From QQVM01 sp035341855 (GTDB lineage: Bacteria > Bacteroidota > Bacteroidia > AKYH767-A > 2013-40CM-41-45), in contig DAOQWA010000023.1 of the NCBI GenBank assembly GCA_035341855.1, positions 1-44,021 on the forward strand: DNA of 44,021 nt, in the 5' to 3' direction. This document shows positions 7,882 through 16,699 of this stretch, piece by piece. Each line of letters opens with the position of its first letter. Position 1 is the stretch's first letter. The translations under genes and the position numbers were made by a program. The notes under the pieces are model-generated. The model searched no databases and had not been told where the DNA came from. It saw only the letters and a program-made list of their open reading frames with translations.

Positions 7882-8546
7882 ATCAATATGTTGTACTAGT
7901 TGCCGGAGGGATTGGAATGAGAATGCAAAGTGCTGTTCCAAAACAATTTCTTGAATTCAATGGCAAAAGTATTTTACACCATAGTATTGAACGCTTTTAT
8001 AATTATAATAATGATATCAATATAATTCTCGTTCTCGGCAAAGAATCAATTACTCATTGGAACAGTCTTGTTCAAAAAAATCCTTTGCCTTGTAAGATTA
8101 CACTTGCTACAGGCGGTCAGGAGAGATCGGACTCAACGCGTGCAGGATTAGAGTTTGTTCCTGATAATTGTATTGTAGCGATCCATGATGCTGTGAGACC
8201 ATTGCTCAGCAATAGTCTGCTGGACCGATGCTTCAAAGCGGCTGAACAATATGGAAATGCCTGCCCTTGTATACCTTTAAGTGATTCTCTGAGAATGAAA
8301 GTAAATGATCGCACAACAAGTGTGGACAGATCGCTCTATTATCAGGTACAAACGCCACAGTGCTTTAAGGCAGGCTTGCTAAAAGCTGCTTTTGAAAAAA
8401 CTGAGCGAAACACATTTACTGACGAGATCTCCTTGTTTGAAAATGCAGGACATGAAATACACATCGTTGAAGGCGAACGATGGAATATTAAAATCACCTA
8501 TCCTCAGGATCTAACGGTAGCAGAAGCCCTTTCAGGTAAGCTATGA
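7878..8546 (+). CDS. ispD: 2-C-methyl-D-erythritol 4-phosphate cytidylyltransferase
   Basis: 222 residues, the normal IspD length. It transfers CMP from CTP to MEP in the non-mevalonate isoprenoid pathway, in the cytosol. Visible motifs are the nucleotide-binding start (VLVAGGIGMRM with following PKQF), GGQERSDSTRAGL, the metal/substrate block AIHDAVRPLLS and the C-terminal VEGERWNIKITYPQDL. The glycine loop has Ile where Lys is common, a modest change. The gene overlaps the Wzz-like gene by four bases. The related cytidylyltransferases TarI/IspF-fused forms are less likely given length and context. Confidence 0.9.
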   Translation: MNQYVVLVAGGIGMRMQSAVPKQFLEFNGKSILHHSIERFYNYNNDINIILVLGKESITHWNSLVQKNPLPCKITLATGGQERSDSTRAGLEFVPDNCIVAIHDAVRPLLSNSLLDRCFKAAEQYGNACPCIPLSDSLRMKVNDRTTSVDRSLYYQVQTPQCFKAGLLKAAFEKTERNTFTDEISLFENAGHEIHIVEGERWNIKITYPQDLTVAEALSGKL

Positions 8547-8578
8547 GCTCTTCAGGCAATTAAGTTTCAAGAATGTTT

Positions 8579-9451
8579 TTATGACCTTTTAACAGGAAGA
8601 ATTCCTGCCATATCACCTATGACATTGATGAGTTCTTTGTCTGAAGGGACGATGATCTTAGAATTATTCGATAGTGCTGTTTCAACAGCTTGTATCCTTC
8701 TGAGCAGTTGTGCATTGCCTACGAAATACTTCTCTGCTGCCTCGTTGACTAGAGCAATTGCCTGAGCTTCACCTTCTGCTTCCAGAATCTTAGCTGTACG
8801 GACACCTTCTGCTTTTTTAATTTCCGATCTCTTCTCTCCATCTGCACGGGTTTCAACAGCAGTTGCAAAATCGATTGCAGCCATTTTTTCATTCTCCGCT
8901 TTTACAATTTTGTTCATGGTTTCCTGAACATCTTTTGGTGGGTCGATCTCCTTTAACTCAGTACGAACGATTTCGATGCCCCATCCGACAGTTTCGTCAA
9001 GAAGTGTTGTATAAAGGCTTTTATTGATCTTACCACGCTCGCTATTTGCAGATTTCAAAGTCATTGTACCAATTATGTTCCTCAAGGTTGTTCTTGCAAG
9101 GTTGACGATCTGATAAGAGATATTATTCACGTTATACTGGGAGTTTTTTACACTCTCTTCATCCATTTTTATTTTAAAATACACCTGAGCATCAACGCTG
9201 GCATTGAGGTTATCGTAGGTAATGATCTCTTGTCGTTCTGCATTGATCATTTGCTCAGTTATATTCACCTGATACATTTTATCTATCACGGGAATAATCC
9301 AGTGAAATCCCGGAGCAGCAAAGCGATTATATTTTCCCAGTCGCTCGATTAAACCTCTGTGAGTCGGCCTCACTATACGAATTCCTAAAAAAAGTATAAT
9401 GAGGAGAGCAAGAATAATTGGTGTCCAGGTGAAAGTAGCGGCATTGTCCAT
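8579..9451 (-). CDS. SPFH/band-7 (stomatin/paraslipin-like) membrane protein
   Basis: 290 residues. One N-terminal membrane helix (about 10-25) is followed by the band-7 domain (RPTHRGLIERLGKYNRFAAPGFHW) and a long Ala/Glu-rich helix (about 180-240). A hydrophobic C-terminus ends GILPVKRS. Matches the stomatin/paraslipin (QmcA-like) group, which forms membrane-anchored oligomeric rings and scaffolds membrane microdomains or proteases. No NfeD-type protease gene is adjacent, so its partner is unknown. It converges with ispD, leaving a 32-base gap. Confidence 0.88.
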   Translation of the reverse strand: MDNAATFTWTPIILALLIILFLGIRIVRPTHRGLIERLGKYNRFAAPGFHWIIPVIDKMYQVNITEQMINAERQEIITYDNLNASVDAQVYFKIKMDEESVKNSQYNVNNISYQIVNLARTTLRNIIGTMTLKSANSERGKINKSLYTTLLDETVGWGIEIVRTELKEIDPPKDVQETMNKIVKAENEKMAAIDFATAVETRADGEKRSEIKKAEGVRTAKILEAEGEAQAIALVNEAAEKYFVGNAQLLRRIQAVETALSNNSKIIVPSDKELINVIGDMAGILPVKRS

Positions 9452-9499
9452 TTTGAATAATTTTAAATTGTTATTTCTGAAAAGTACGAAAACAAAAAT

Positions 9500-9520
9500 G
9501 CCTGTACAAACAGTACAGGC
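9500..9520 (-). terminator. Bidirectional-looking intrinsic terminator
   Basis: A perfect 8-bp stem (GCCTGTAC/GTACAGGC) with a 5-base loop. It is followed by ATTTTTGTTTT on the minus strand and by six Ts on the plus strand. It ends transcription from the DUF4468 gene before the SPFH gene. Confidence 0.8.
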
Positions 9521-9568
9521 TTTTTTAGTAATTATTAGTTGCTTATCTGCTAGGATCAGTTGGGATCC

Positions 9569-10135
9569 TTACCAGCTATCCTTGTCTTTTACCGGTTTTT
9601 CGTGCGACATATAATCTTTGAATCCGGCAATAAGATCCATCATTTCTTTGTCAGTTTGAATGAGATAATCATTATAGACATTCATATAACCAGCGGTTGA
9701 TTTATCAAGCCAGCGTTCGCAGGGATAAGCAGATGCCAGCTTCCAGCCAAAGTCGGTGATTTCGTATTTAAACCTTCCATCTCTGGATGCAAGGGTAAGC
9801 GTGTACTGTACCATTCCGGCATCACCCCTCATTCCTGATTTATCGGGCGGGTTTGTGATCTTAAAACGATGCTTGCCGACTATTTTATTCCCCTCAGCGT
9901 CATTTTCACGAATGACATCACTCGGATTCTTGTAATTTGTATTAAACCATTCAAGCGCTCTTTCATACAGAGTTTTCGCAGAAGCACCTTTCACTTCAAC
10001 GACACCTTCATAGGTGATCATCTTAGTAATAGGATCTACAGGGACAGGTGTAGCTTCAGTAGTAGTATTTTCCTGAGCTTTGAGACTGTTGCTTAAGCAG
10101 GCGATAAAAAGTACCGCAAAAGATAATTTTTTCAT
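9569..10135 (-). CDS. Secreted DUF4468 domain protein
   Basis: 188 residues with a signal peptide (MKKLSFAVLFIACLSNSLKA). The body matches DUF4468, a TBP-like fold common in Bacteroidota (YEGVVEVKGASAKTLYERALEWF, then VGKHRFKI and YTLTLASRDGRFKYEITDF). The function of the family is not established, and the protein probably acts in the periplasm. An intrinsic terminator follows. A palindrome overlaps its likely promoter. Confidence 0.82.
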   Translation of the reverse strand: MKKLSFAVLFIACLSNSLKAQENTTTEATPVPVDPITKMITYEGVVEVKGASAKTLYERALEWFNTNYKNPSDVIRENDAEGNKIVGKHRFKITNPPDKSGMRGDAGMVQYTLTLASRDGRFKYEITDFGWKLASAYPCERWLDKSTAGYMNVYNDYLIQTDKEMMDLIAGFKDYMSHEKPVKDKDSW

Positions 10136-10144
10136 GAATCGTAA

Positions 10145-10159
10145 TTTTGTACAAAACTA
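10145..10159 (-). promoter_or_regulatory. Possible promoter -7 box with overlapping palindrome
   Basis: On the minus strand TAGTTTTG (10159-10152) fits the Bacteroidota -7 consensus TAnnTTTG. It overlaps a perfect 12-bp palindrome TTTTGTACAAAA (10145-10156), ten bases from the DUF4468 start codon. The -33 element is only a three-of-four match (TTTA), so this is tentative. Confidence 0.35.
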
Positions 10160-10182
10160 CGAGAAAAAAAACAAAATATAAA

Positions 10183-11724
10183 TCAGCTTTGAACCAAAAC
10201 CTTGATCTTCATTCCGGGTTTCAAGGATTTCGCATCGCTAATACTGTTGATCGTTTTTAGTAATTCAACGGTCGTTCCTTCATACTTTTTTGCAATACTT
10301 GTCAATGTATCTCCGGGAACGACTGTGTGGTAAACGTAGTTTTTCTCAACTGCCGGGCTTTTCTGCTTAGTGGCGGTTGAGTTGACAGGCTTAGAGGCAC
10401 TCGTTTTAGCTTTGACTTCTGCCTTTTGTTCAGAAGCGTTAGCTGTGTTACTTTCAACAATAGACTTATCATCCTCTTCTTCTGAACCATTGGCAGGTTT
10501 CCGGATGAAGACTTTTTTGACCGAAGTATTATAAATAGTAAGTTTTTGTCCGACATAAATTGTGTTGGAACGAACTGAGCGCGAATTCCAACGCTTGATA
10601 TCCGGAACAGAGCAACGGTATTTTTGAGCTAGCTGAGACAAAGATTCACCACTCCTGACCAGGTGGGTCTTTTTCACGGATTCTTTCACAGTCACCATTT
10701 CACCGTTTACAGAAGGAACAGTTGAAATTTTCGATGCAGTAGGGTTCTCGCAATATGGACCTAATTTATCAAGACCTATAGAACTATAGTAATCATTAAA
10801 CATATCTCTCACGATCTCATTCCGAATCTGCGGAGCACGACAACCAAGGACGATCCCTACTATCCGATGGTCACATTTAGCTGTCGTTGCTACGAGGCAA
10901 AAGCCTGCACGACGCGTATATCCGGTTTTGAGTCCGTCAACTTCACCGCTAAATTCTATAGTTAGTTTGTTATGATTCTTTATAACACTTGAGGCCTTGC
11001 CATTCTCGATCGATGCATAGCCCATTCCTGCTATCTCCAGAATCTCATTGTATTGCAACATCTCAAGAGACAGCAATAATTGATCTATAGGAGTTGAAGA
11101 ATTATCATTCATCCACTTTGACGCAGGTAAACCTGTTGGATTACCATAATAAGTATTTTGCATGTTTAGCTCACGAGCTCTGGCATTCATCCGGCTTATG
11201 GTTGCGGCAAGATCTCCATTACCAATATAGCGAGCCATTTGCTCAGAACATTCATTGTTGGATGCAATCATTGTCGCTTTAAACACATCGCGGAGGGAAT
11301 AATTTACCGTAGTTGTGACCTTTCTTCTGCTTTTACCCCTACCCCTGTATTCCAATCGGTTCCACTGTACATTATCTTCCCAGGTAAATAGTCCTTTGTT
11401 AATGTCCTCAATGGTCAATAAGGCAACCATCATTTTCGTCAAAGACGCAATAGGATATGCACTTTGCATATTTTTCTCCCAGATGATCTTCCGGTTAACG
11501 ACATCATAAAGTAATCCGGCACGAACTTCAGATTCATCAACTTGCAAATTGCCGGCAGATGGTGCCTGAAGATTTGCAAGCATTCCTAAATTCTTTAATG
11601 ACGCTACACTATCATCTGCTGACACACCGGCTTTTACATTAAGCGATGAGATAACAAAAACGATCACCATTCCTGTTGAAATGGCAAAAAGTCTTCCCAT
11701 AAGATGAATTTTCCTAATCATCAA
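10183..11724 (-). CDS. D-alanyl-D-alanine carboxypeptidase (S11) with two LysM domains
   Basis: 513 residues. A signal anchor lies near 12-32, then a serine-type penicillin-binding domain about 60-310. All three active-site motifs are present: SLTK at residues 94-97, SNN at 155-157 and KTG at 266-268. Two LysM domains follow at about 354-398 (LVRSGESLSQLAQKY) and 465-510 (TVVPGDTLTSIAKKY), joined by a Lys/Ser-rich linker. It trims terminal D-Ala from peptidoglycan stem peptides in the periplasm, and the LysM units anchor it to the wall. DacA/DacF relatives usually have a C-terminal amphipathic helix instead, so the LysM tail is a distinguishing trait. Confidence 0.92.
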   Translation of the reverse strand: MMIRKIHLMGRLFAISTGMVIVFVISSLNVKAGVSADDSVASLKNLGMLANLQAPSAGNLQVDESEVRAGLLYDVVNRKIIWEKNMQSAYPIASLTKMMVALLTIEDINKGLFTWEDNVQWNRLEYRGRGKSRRKVTTTVNYSLRDVFKATMIASNNECSEQMARYIGNGDLAATISRMNARARELNMQNTYYGNPTGLPASKWMNDNSSTPIDQLLLSLEMLQYNEILEIAGMGYASIENGKASSVIKNHNKLTIEFSGEVDGLKTGYTRRAGFCLVATTAKCDHRIVGIVLGCRAPQIRNEIVRDMFNDYYSSIGLDKLGPYCENPTASKISTVPSVNGEMVTVKESVKKTHLVRSGESLSQLAQKYRCSVPDIKRWNSRSVRSNTIYVGQKLTIYNTSVKKVFIRKPANGSEEEDDKSIVESNTANASEQKAEVKAKTSASKPVNSTATKQKSPAVEKNYVYHTVVPGDTLTSIAKKYEGTTVELLKTINSISDAKSLKPGMKIKVLVQS

Positions 11725-12201
11725 TCTCTATTTACTATACTTAAATTAATATAAACCCCTCCAGGTTGAAAGTCAATCAAATATTGGTGAATACTGACAT
11801 TTCATCAGCGAATCCACGGTATAAGTATACTGAATTCATTGTGAAACGTTGCCATATTCATGTCTATTTCTAACGCAATTAATCAAAATTAATTCAATTT
11901 TCATTTAAAAATTACTCAAGCCTTACATAATGCAAAACGAACATTATATATAGCAGAGGCCGATGGCAGTTCAATAAAGCCAAGAGCCGAATTTCGGGAT
12001 ACATGCGGTTTGATCTTTGAGACTTTCAAATATTATGGAAAAGGACTGTTTTTGAGCATTTTTTGATGAACGATTGTAAAAACACAATTAAAAAACAGAT
12101 CAATCTCTCTCTAAATCTCACAGATTGAGGTCGAAACTGATCGCAATGTTTGGGTTAAAAAGGCCATGAAATTGAGCAGTTGACAAGCCGGCCGTGCCCG
12201 T
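11725..12201. other. 477-base intergenic region, nothing identifiable
   Basis: Stops are frequent in all frames and no RNA-like fold stands out. It separates two minus-strand genes and is unusually long for this region. Confidence 0.5.
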
Positions 12202-13386
12202 TCATATTAGCGGTATGACACTTGAGTCCGGCTCCAGTGTAATTTTCTCAGGATCAATTTTAGAAATAAGATTTATGCCCGGCTTCTTTCCTTTCTCTAA
12301 AGAGCCATACTGTTTGCTTAAGCCGAAATATTCGGCTCCATTAAGAGTTGCCCAAGTCAACAGTTCCTGAAGAGAGACAGAGCCATCATATTTATGAATA
12401 GTTTTTAATTCATCCAGTATTGAAAGTGAACGATTGGATGCATAACTATCAGTACCTATGGTAATCTTTGCAACTTCATTTCTTAACATGTTTAGATCAG
12501 GTATAGTATTTTCGATAAACAAATTTGCATTTGGGCAAAGACACCACCAAACGAATAAATTATAAAGGTGGGCCCATTGTACGTCCTGGGCTTGAGAAAA
12601 TGTATTGTGAACGAATTGCATTTTATTACACTTTGGAAGATGGACAAAGACCGATGGCAGGCTTCTAAAACCGGTTCCTTTCCAGTCAGAAAAAGCTCCC
12701 GAAATTTTATTTAGTTCTTTAAGAAACTCTCCGTTGCCATCAATAAACATCTCATTCTCACCGTTGGTTTCCTGATTGTGTATGCAGAGCAATGTATTAT
12801 TCTCATAGGCAAAATTACTTATCAGCTTAAGCAGTTTTGCGCTTACTGTGTACGGTGCATGTGGAACTATCGAAGCAGCCAAACCTGCTCCGATAAACTT
12901 ATCATAAAGCAGTTTGCCTTGATCAAAGGTCTCGTTTGCTTTCTCAGGCTGAAGGTCAAAGATCTCTATGAAGTTATGATAAAATATTCTGCTGTTTTTC
13001 TTCACGCTGATGCTCACATCCGAGTTTGAAATATCTCCAACGACAACAATGCCATTGGCGACCATTTCCGCATCTGCTTCAATTGCTTTTTCTACAATTT
13101 CATCATTGGCAGCCCGGCGAGTAAAAATGAGGTCAGTGATAAATCCCGAAAGCCCTTTTCCTGAAGGGATCAAACCCTTAAGATAGGATAGCTCAAGATG
13201 ACAATGTGCATTCACAAAACCCGGACAAATAATACCCCGATAATCTTCTATGGCAATTTCCGGGGGTAACTGTGATTTATCACTTAGTAAATCCTCAATA
13301 GTTCCATCATCGCGGACAAGCAAAAAACCTCGTTTTAAAACAGGAGAAGATATAGGGTAAATATAATCGGCAGTCAGAATCCTCAT
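12202..13386 (-). CDS. Amidohydrolase (cytosine deaminase / ATZ-TRZ group)
   Basis: 394 residues with the metal-dependent amidohydrolase plan: a small beta domain, then a TIM barrel. Metal ligands are visible as HCHLELS (HxH), the substrate-site HAPYTVS, HNQETNGE (His plus Glu), HNTF and GTDSYASN (Asp). The C-terminal beta domain ends with GSLEKGKKPGINLI. Members deaminate or dechlorinate purines and related bases. An adenosine-derivative or aminofutalosine deaminase role (menaquinone route) is possible, but no other menaquinone gene is nearby, so the substrate remains open. It is divergent from rlmN. Confidence 0.8.
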   Translation of the reverse strand: MRILTADYIYPISSPVLKRGFLLVRDDGTIEDLLSDKSQLPPEIAIEDYRGIICPGFVNAHCHLELSYLKGLIPSGKGLSGFITDLIFTRRAANDEIVEKAIEADAEMVANGIVVVGDISNSDVSISVKKNSRIFYHNFIEIFDLQPEKANETFDQGKLLYDKFIGAGLAASIVPHAPYTVSAKLLKLISNFAYENNTLLCIHNQETNGENEMFIDGNGEFLKELNKISGAFSDWKGTGFRSLPSVFVHLPKCNKMQFVHNTFSQAQDVQWAHLYNLFVWWCLCPNANLFIENTIPDLNMLRNEVAKITIGTDSYASNRSLSILDELKTIHKYDGSVSLQELLTWATLNGAEYFGLSKQYGSLEKGKKPGINLISKIDPEKITLEPDSSVIPLI

Positions 13387-13477
13387 TTGACAAAAATACC
13401 TGAAATCTTTGATCTGAAAGGCAGGTAGAATTCTGACATTTTGCGCCTTTGATTCAGTACCTTTGCCATCTCAGAAG

Positions 13478-14554
13478 ATGGTCAAGAAAAAAAATATCCG
13501 GAGTCTCAGTCTTGAGGATCTAAAGTCCTGGTTTTTAGAAGCAGGGGAACAGGGCTTCAGAGCTAAACAAGTGTGGGAATGGTGTTGGAAAAAAAGCGCC
13601 AGGAATTTTGATGACATGAGCAATCTTTCCAAAGAACTCCGGGAAAAGCTCAAGGATCATTTTGACTTTCACGCTGTGCGGATTGATACTTTCCAAATTA
13701 GTAAGGATCGCACGATTAAAAATGCCTTTAGTCTCTATGACGGCAATATCGTCGAAGGTGTTTTGATTCCTACTGATTCGAGGATGACGGCATGTGTATC
13801 TTCTCAGGTAGGATGTAGTCTGACCTGTACTTTCTGTGCCACAGGCCGGTTGGAAAGGCTACGAAACCTCGAAGCTGACGAGATCTACGATCAGGTAGCT
13901 CTGATCAGAGAGCAAAGTGAAAAACAATACGGGATTCCATTGAGCAACATCGTCTACATGGGTATGGGTGAGCCCCTGTTAAATTATGCTAATGTGCTTA
14001 AAAGTATAGACAGAATTACGGCTCCGGATGGGTTGAACATGTCTGCACAAAGAATAACGGTAAGTACAGCAGGTATTGCCAAGATGATCCGAAAATTGGG
14101 TGATGATGAGGTAAGGTTCAATTTAGCTTTATCACTTCATGCTGCCAATGATGAAAAAAGAAACAAGATCATGCCTATCAACGAGCACAATACGCTCGAT
14201 GTTTTAGCTGACGCATTGAATTATTTTTATTCCAAAACAGGCACCAGGGTAACTTTTGAATACATCGTTTTTCATGGCTTCAATGACGAGTTAATTGATG
14301 CAAAAGAGCTACTTGATTTTTGCCGAAGAGTGAAAGGAAAAGTTAACCTGATCGAATACAATCCCATTGACGGAGGTGAATATAAAAATGCTTCAGAGGA
14401 TAAGATCGAGATCTTCAAAAACTATCTGGAAAAAAATGGAGTGATTGTAAATGTTAGAAGAAGCCGTGGAAAGGATATCGATGCAGCCTGTGGCCAGCTT
14501 GCCAATAAAAATGAACATGCCACAGTGAAACTTAAAAAAAGCATTGAGAACTAA
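13478..14554 (+). CDS. rlmN: Dual-specificity 23S rRNA/tRNA adenine C2-methyltransferase
   Basis: 358 residues from the ATG at 13478. A TTG five codons earlier is open but overlaps a TACCTTTG element resembling a -7 promoter box. This is a radical-SAM enzyme with the cluster motif C-SLT-C-TF-C at residues 113-120, the GMGEPLLNY SAM-binding segment, and the conserved C-terminal cysteine in RSRGKDIDAACGQL used as the methyl-transfer intermediate. It methylates A2503 of 23S rRNA and A37 of some tRNAs. Length and all catalytic residues are normal. Confidence 0.95.
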   Translation: MVKKKNIRSLSLEDLKSWFLEAGEQGFRAKQVWEWCWKKSARNFDDMSNLSKELREKLKDHFDFHAVRIDTFQISKDRTIKNAFSLYDGNIVEGVLIPTDSRMTACVSSQVGCSLTCTFCATGRLERLRNLEADEIYDQVALIREQSEKQYGIPLSNIVYMGMGEPLLNYANVLKSIDRITAPDGLNMSAQRITVSTAGIAKMIRKLGDDEVRFNLALSLHAANDEKRNKIMPINEHNTLDVLADALNYFYSKTGTRVTFEYIVFHGFNDELIDAKELLDFCRRVKGKVNLIEYNPIDGGEYKNASEDKIEIFKNYLEKNGVIVNVRRSRGKDIDAACGQLANKNEHATVKLKKSIEN

Positions 14555-14677
14555 TTCTCCATACAATTTACCAAAGATTAATAAACTTATTGAAAGAAAA
14601 TATCAAAATACTGACAGGATAAGAGTTTCGCTGTTCCTGCTTTTCGTTCAACGATTTCCCTTATTTTCGTACGCCCT

Positions 14678-15655
14678 ATGTCAAAGGAATTAAATAGGAT
14701 AAAAGCCCCAATAGCAGACGTGATGGACGAGTTTGAACGTAAGTTCAGGTTGTCGATGAAGAGTTCCGTCCCACTACTTGACCGGATAACGCATTACATT
14801 GTTAAAAGGAAGGGCAAACAAATGCGGCCTATGTTTGTGTTTTTATCAGCCGGGCTTTGCGGGAACCTCAATGAAACCAGTCATCGCGCTGCTACACTCA
14901 TTGAACTACTTCACACGGCTACTCTTGTGCATGATGATGTTGTAGATGATTCAAACGAACGGCGCGGTTTTTTTTCATTGAACGCTTTATGGAAAAATAA
15001 AATTGCTGTCCTTGTTGGTGATTATTTATTAAGCAAAGGATTACTCTTATCTGTACAAAATAAAGACTTCGATTTACTGAGTATAGTCTCGGAAGCAGTC
15101 AGGGTAATGAGTGAAGGCGAATTGATGCAGATAGAAAAAGCCCGGCGACTTGATATTAGTGAAGAAGTATACTTTGAAATTATCCGCCAAAAGACAGCTT
15201 CACTAATTGCTTCTTGTTGTGCAGGGGGTGCATGCTCAGCAGGTGCTTCACAGTCAACAATCGATATTATGCACAAATTTGGCGAGGCAATCGGGATTGC
15301 ATTTCAGATAAAAGACGACTTGTTCGATTATGGTCCCGGAGGTATTATTGGAAAACCAACCGGAATAGATATTAAAGAAAGTAAGATGACCTTGCCATTG
15401 ATCCATGCTCTTTCAAAGACTTCTAAATCAGAGAAAAGAAAGATTGTTAATATTGTAAAGAACCATAATACTGACGATAGAAAAGTTAAGGAAGTAATTG
15501 CTTTTGTAAAAAACTCCGGAGGAATTGAATATGCTGCAGAGAAAATGAACGAGTACAAAGAAAAGGCCTTTGTTCTTCTTGATGGCTTTCCGGATTCAAG
15601 TTATAAATCATCACTAAGAGAACTCGTTCAATTTACTACTGAGCGAAATCATTAA
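14678..15655 (+). CDS. Trans-polyprenyl diphosphate synthase
   Basis: 325 residues. The first aspartate-rich motif is DDVVD at residues 86-90 with the following SNERRG. The second is DDLFD in the IKDDLFDYGPG stretch near 213. It condenses isopentenyl diphosphate with allylic primers to make long prenyl chains, probably for the menaquinone side chain. The long form (above 300 residues) suggests an octaprenyl/nonaprenyl-type enzyme rather than a dedicated GGPP synthase. No crtE lies in the carotenoid operon, so some role there cannot be excluded. The downstream hydrolase gene starts six bases after its stop. Confidence 0.88.
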   Translation: MSKELNRIKAPIADVMDEFERKFRLSMKSSVPLLDRITHYIVKRKGKQMRPMFVFLSAGLCGNLNETSHRAATLIELLHTATLVHDDVVDDSNERRGFFSLNALWKNKIAVLVGDYLLSKGLLLSVQNKDFDLLSIVSEAVRVMSEGELMQIEKARRLDISEEVYFEIIRQKTASLIASCCAGGACSAGASQSTIDIMHKFGEAIGIAFQIKDDLFDYGPGGIIGKPTGIDIKESKMTLPLIHALSKTSKSEKRKIVNIVKNHNTDDRKVKEVIAFVKNSGGIEYAAEKMNEYKEKAFVLLDGFPDSSYKSSLRELVQFTTERNH

Positions 15656-15661
15656 TTAAGA

Positions 15662-16699
15662 ATGAGTCTTAATAAAATTTATTACCTGATCTCTTCGCTT
15701 CTGGCTTTTTTTGCTGCGTTCATTTATTTTTCTCCTGTAGTTGTAACCACTGACTTCATATACCCTCTTCGAATTGATTCAATGTATGTAACCCTTCACG
15801 ACAAATTACCGGATGAAGAGATGCTACCGCCTGAGGCTGCTTTTGAAGATGTGATAAGGTTATATAACCCGGCATCTTTAGGACTTGAGTATTCAGAATT
15901 CAATGTTAAAACACTGGATAATTTATTGCTTCGGGGCTGGTATGTTCCTGCTCCTGATACGCCTTCCAATACGATTATACTTTTACATGATTTGAATCAA
16001 AGTAAGATCAACCTTCTAGATCATATCAAACAATTCCGTGACCGTGGATTAAATGTTTGTGCAGTTGACATGCGAGCACATGGAAACAGTGATGGAATAG
16101 AATTCACTCCCGGCTTACCTGCTATTTTGGATGTTAAAATGATCATCGACCAATTACTACTAACACCGGAAACTAATCACCTTATTGTAATGGGATTTGG
16201 GCTAGGTTCTGCAATTGCGATGCAAGTAGCAGCATATGACGGTCGTTGTGATGTGGTAATCTTACAAAGTCCATCTAATAATCTGAGTACCTATCTTGAT
16301 CGCTATGCCTATGAAAAGTGGGGAGCTATGAAATTTTTATGGTATCCGGTCTTTAAAAGAAAGGTAGAAAATCTTCTTCAGTTTGGCATCAGAGAGCTCG
16401 ATCTATCGATAATAGCCAGATATAATAAATTACCGACCTTATTTATATCGGCAGCCAGCGACAAAATCAGCTTTACGACTGAAATTCTTGCCATATATGA
16501 TTCTTCCGGCGCTCGGAGAAAATCATTATTTTTGGTGAAAGATGCAACCCGCTATTCCATTGAAGAAATTGCAGGCGCAGGATATTATAACAGGATCACA
16601 GAATTCATTAATAAATCTATGCCGCGAAAGCCTAAAACTACCCGTTATAAAAAATTAACATTGAATGATCAGCAAGGACACGATAGAACGGGTATTTGA
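15662..16699 (+). CDS. Alpha/beta-hydrolase fold protein lacking the nucleophile serine
   Basis: 345 residues with an N-terminal membrane anchor (about 5-25). The fold is recognisable: LLRGWYVPA, the oxyanion segment IILLHDLNQSK, DMRAHGNSDG and the nucleophile elbow. The elbow reads GFGLG at residues 178-182, with Gly where the catalytic Ser should be, and no His is found in the usual C-terminal position (KDATRYSIEE). It is therefore probably not a classical hydrolase and may bind a ligand or act structurally. The last 35 bases overlap dnaG, so the two are probably cotranscribed. Confidence 0.75.
   Translation: MSLNKIYYLISSLLAFFAAFIYFSPVVVTTDFIYPLRIDSMYVTLHDKLPDEEMLPPEAAFEDVIRLYNPASLGLEYSEFNVKTLDNLLLRGWYVPAPDTPSNTIILLHDLNQSKINLLDHIKQFRDRGLNVCAVDMRAHGNSDGIEFTPGLPAILDVKMIIDQLLLTPETNHLIVMGFGLGSAIAMQVAAYDGRCDVVILQSPSNNLSTYLDRYAYEKWGAMKFLWYPVFKRKVENLLQFGIRELDLSIIARYNKLPTLFISAASDKISFTTEILAIYDSSGARRKSLFLVKDATRYSIEEIAGAGYYNRITEFINKSMPRKPKTTRYKKLTLNDQQGHDRTGI

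Noticed and set aside
14678..15655. Dedicated GGPP synthase (crtE) for the carotenoid operon
   Set aside because: It is 20 kb away from the operon and its length suits a long-chain prenyl synthase; a carotenoid role remains only a possibility.
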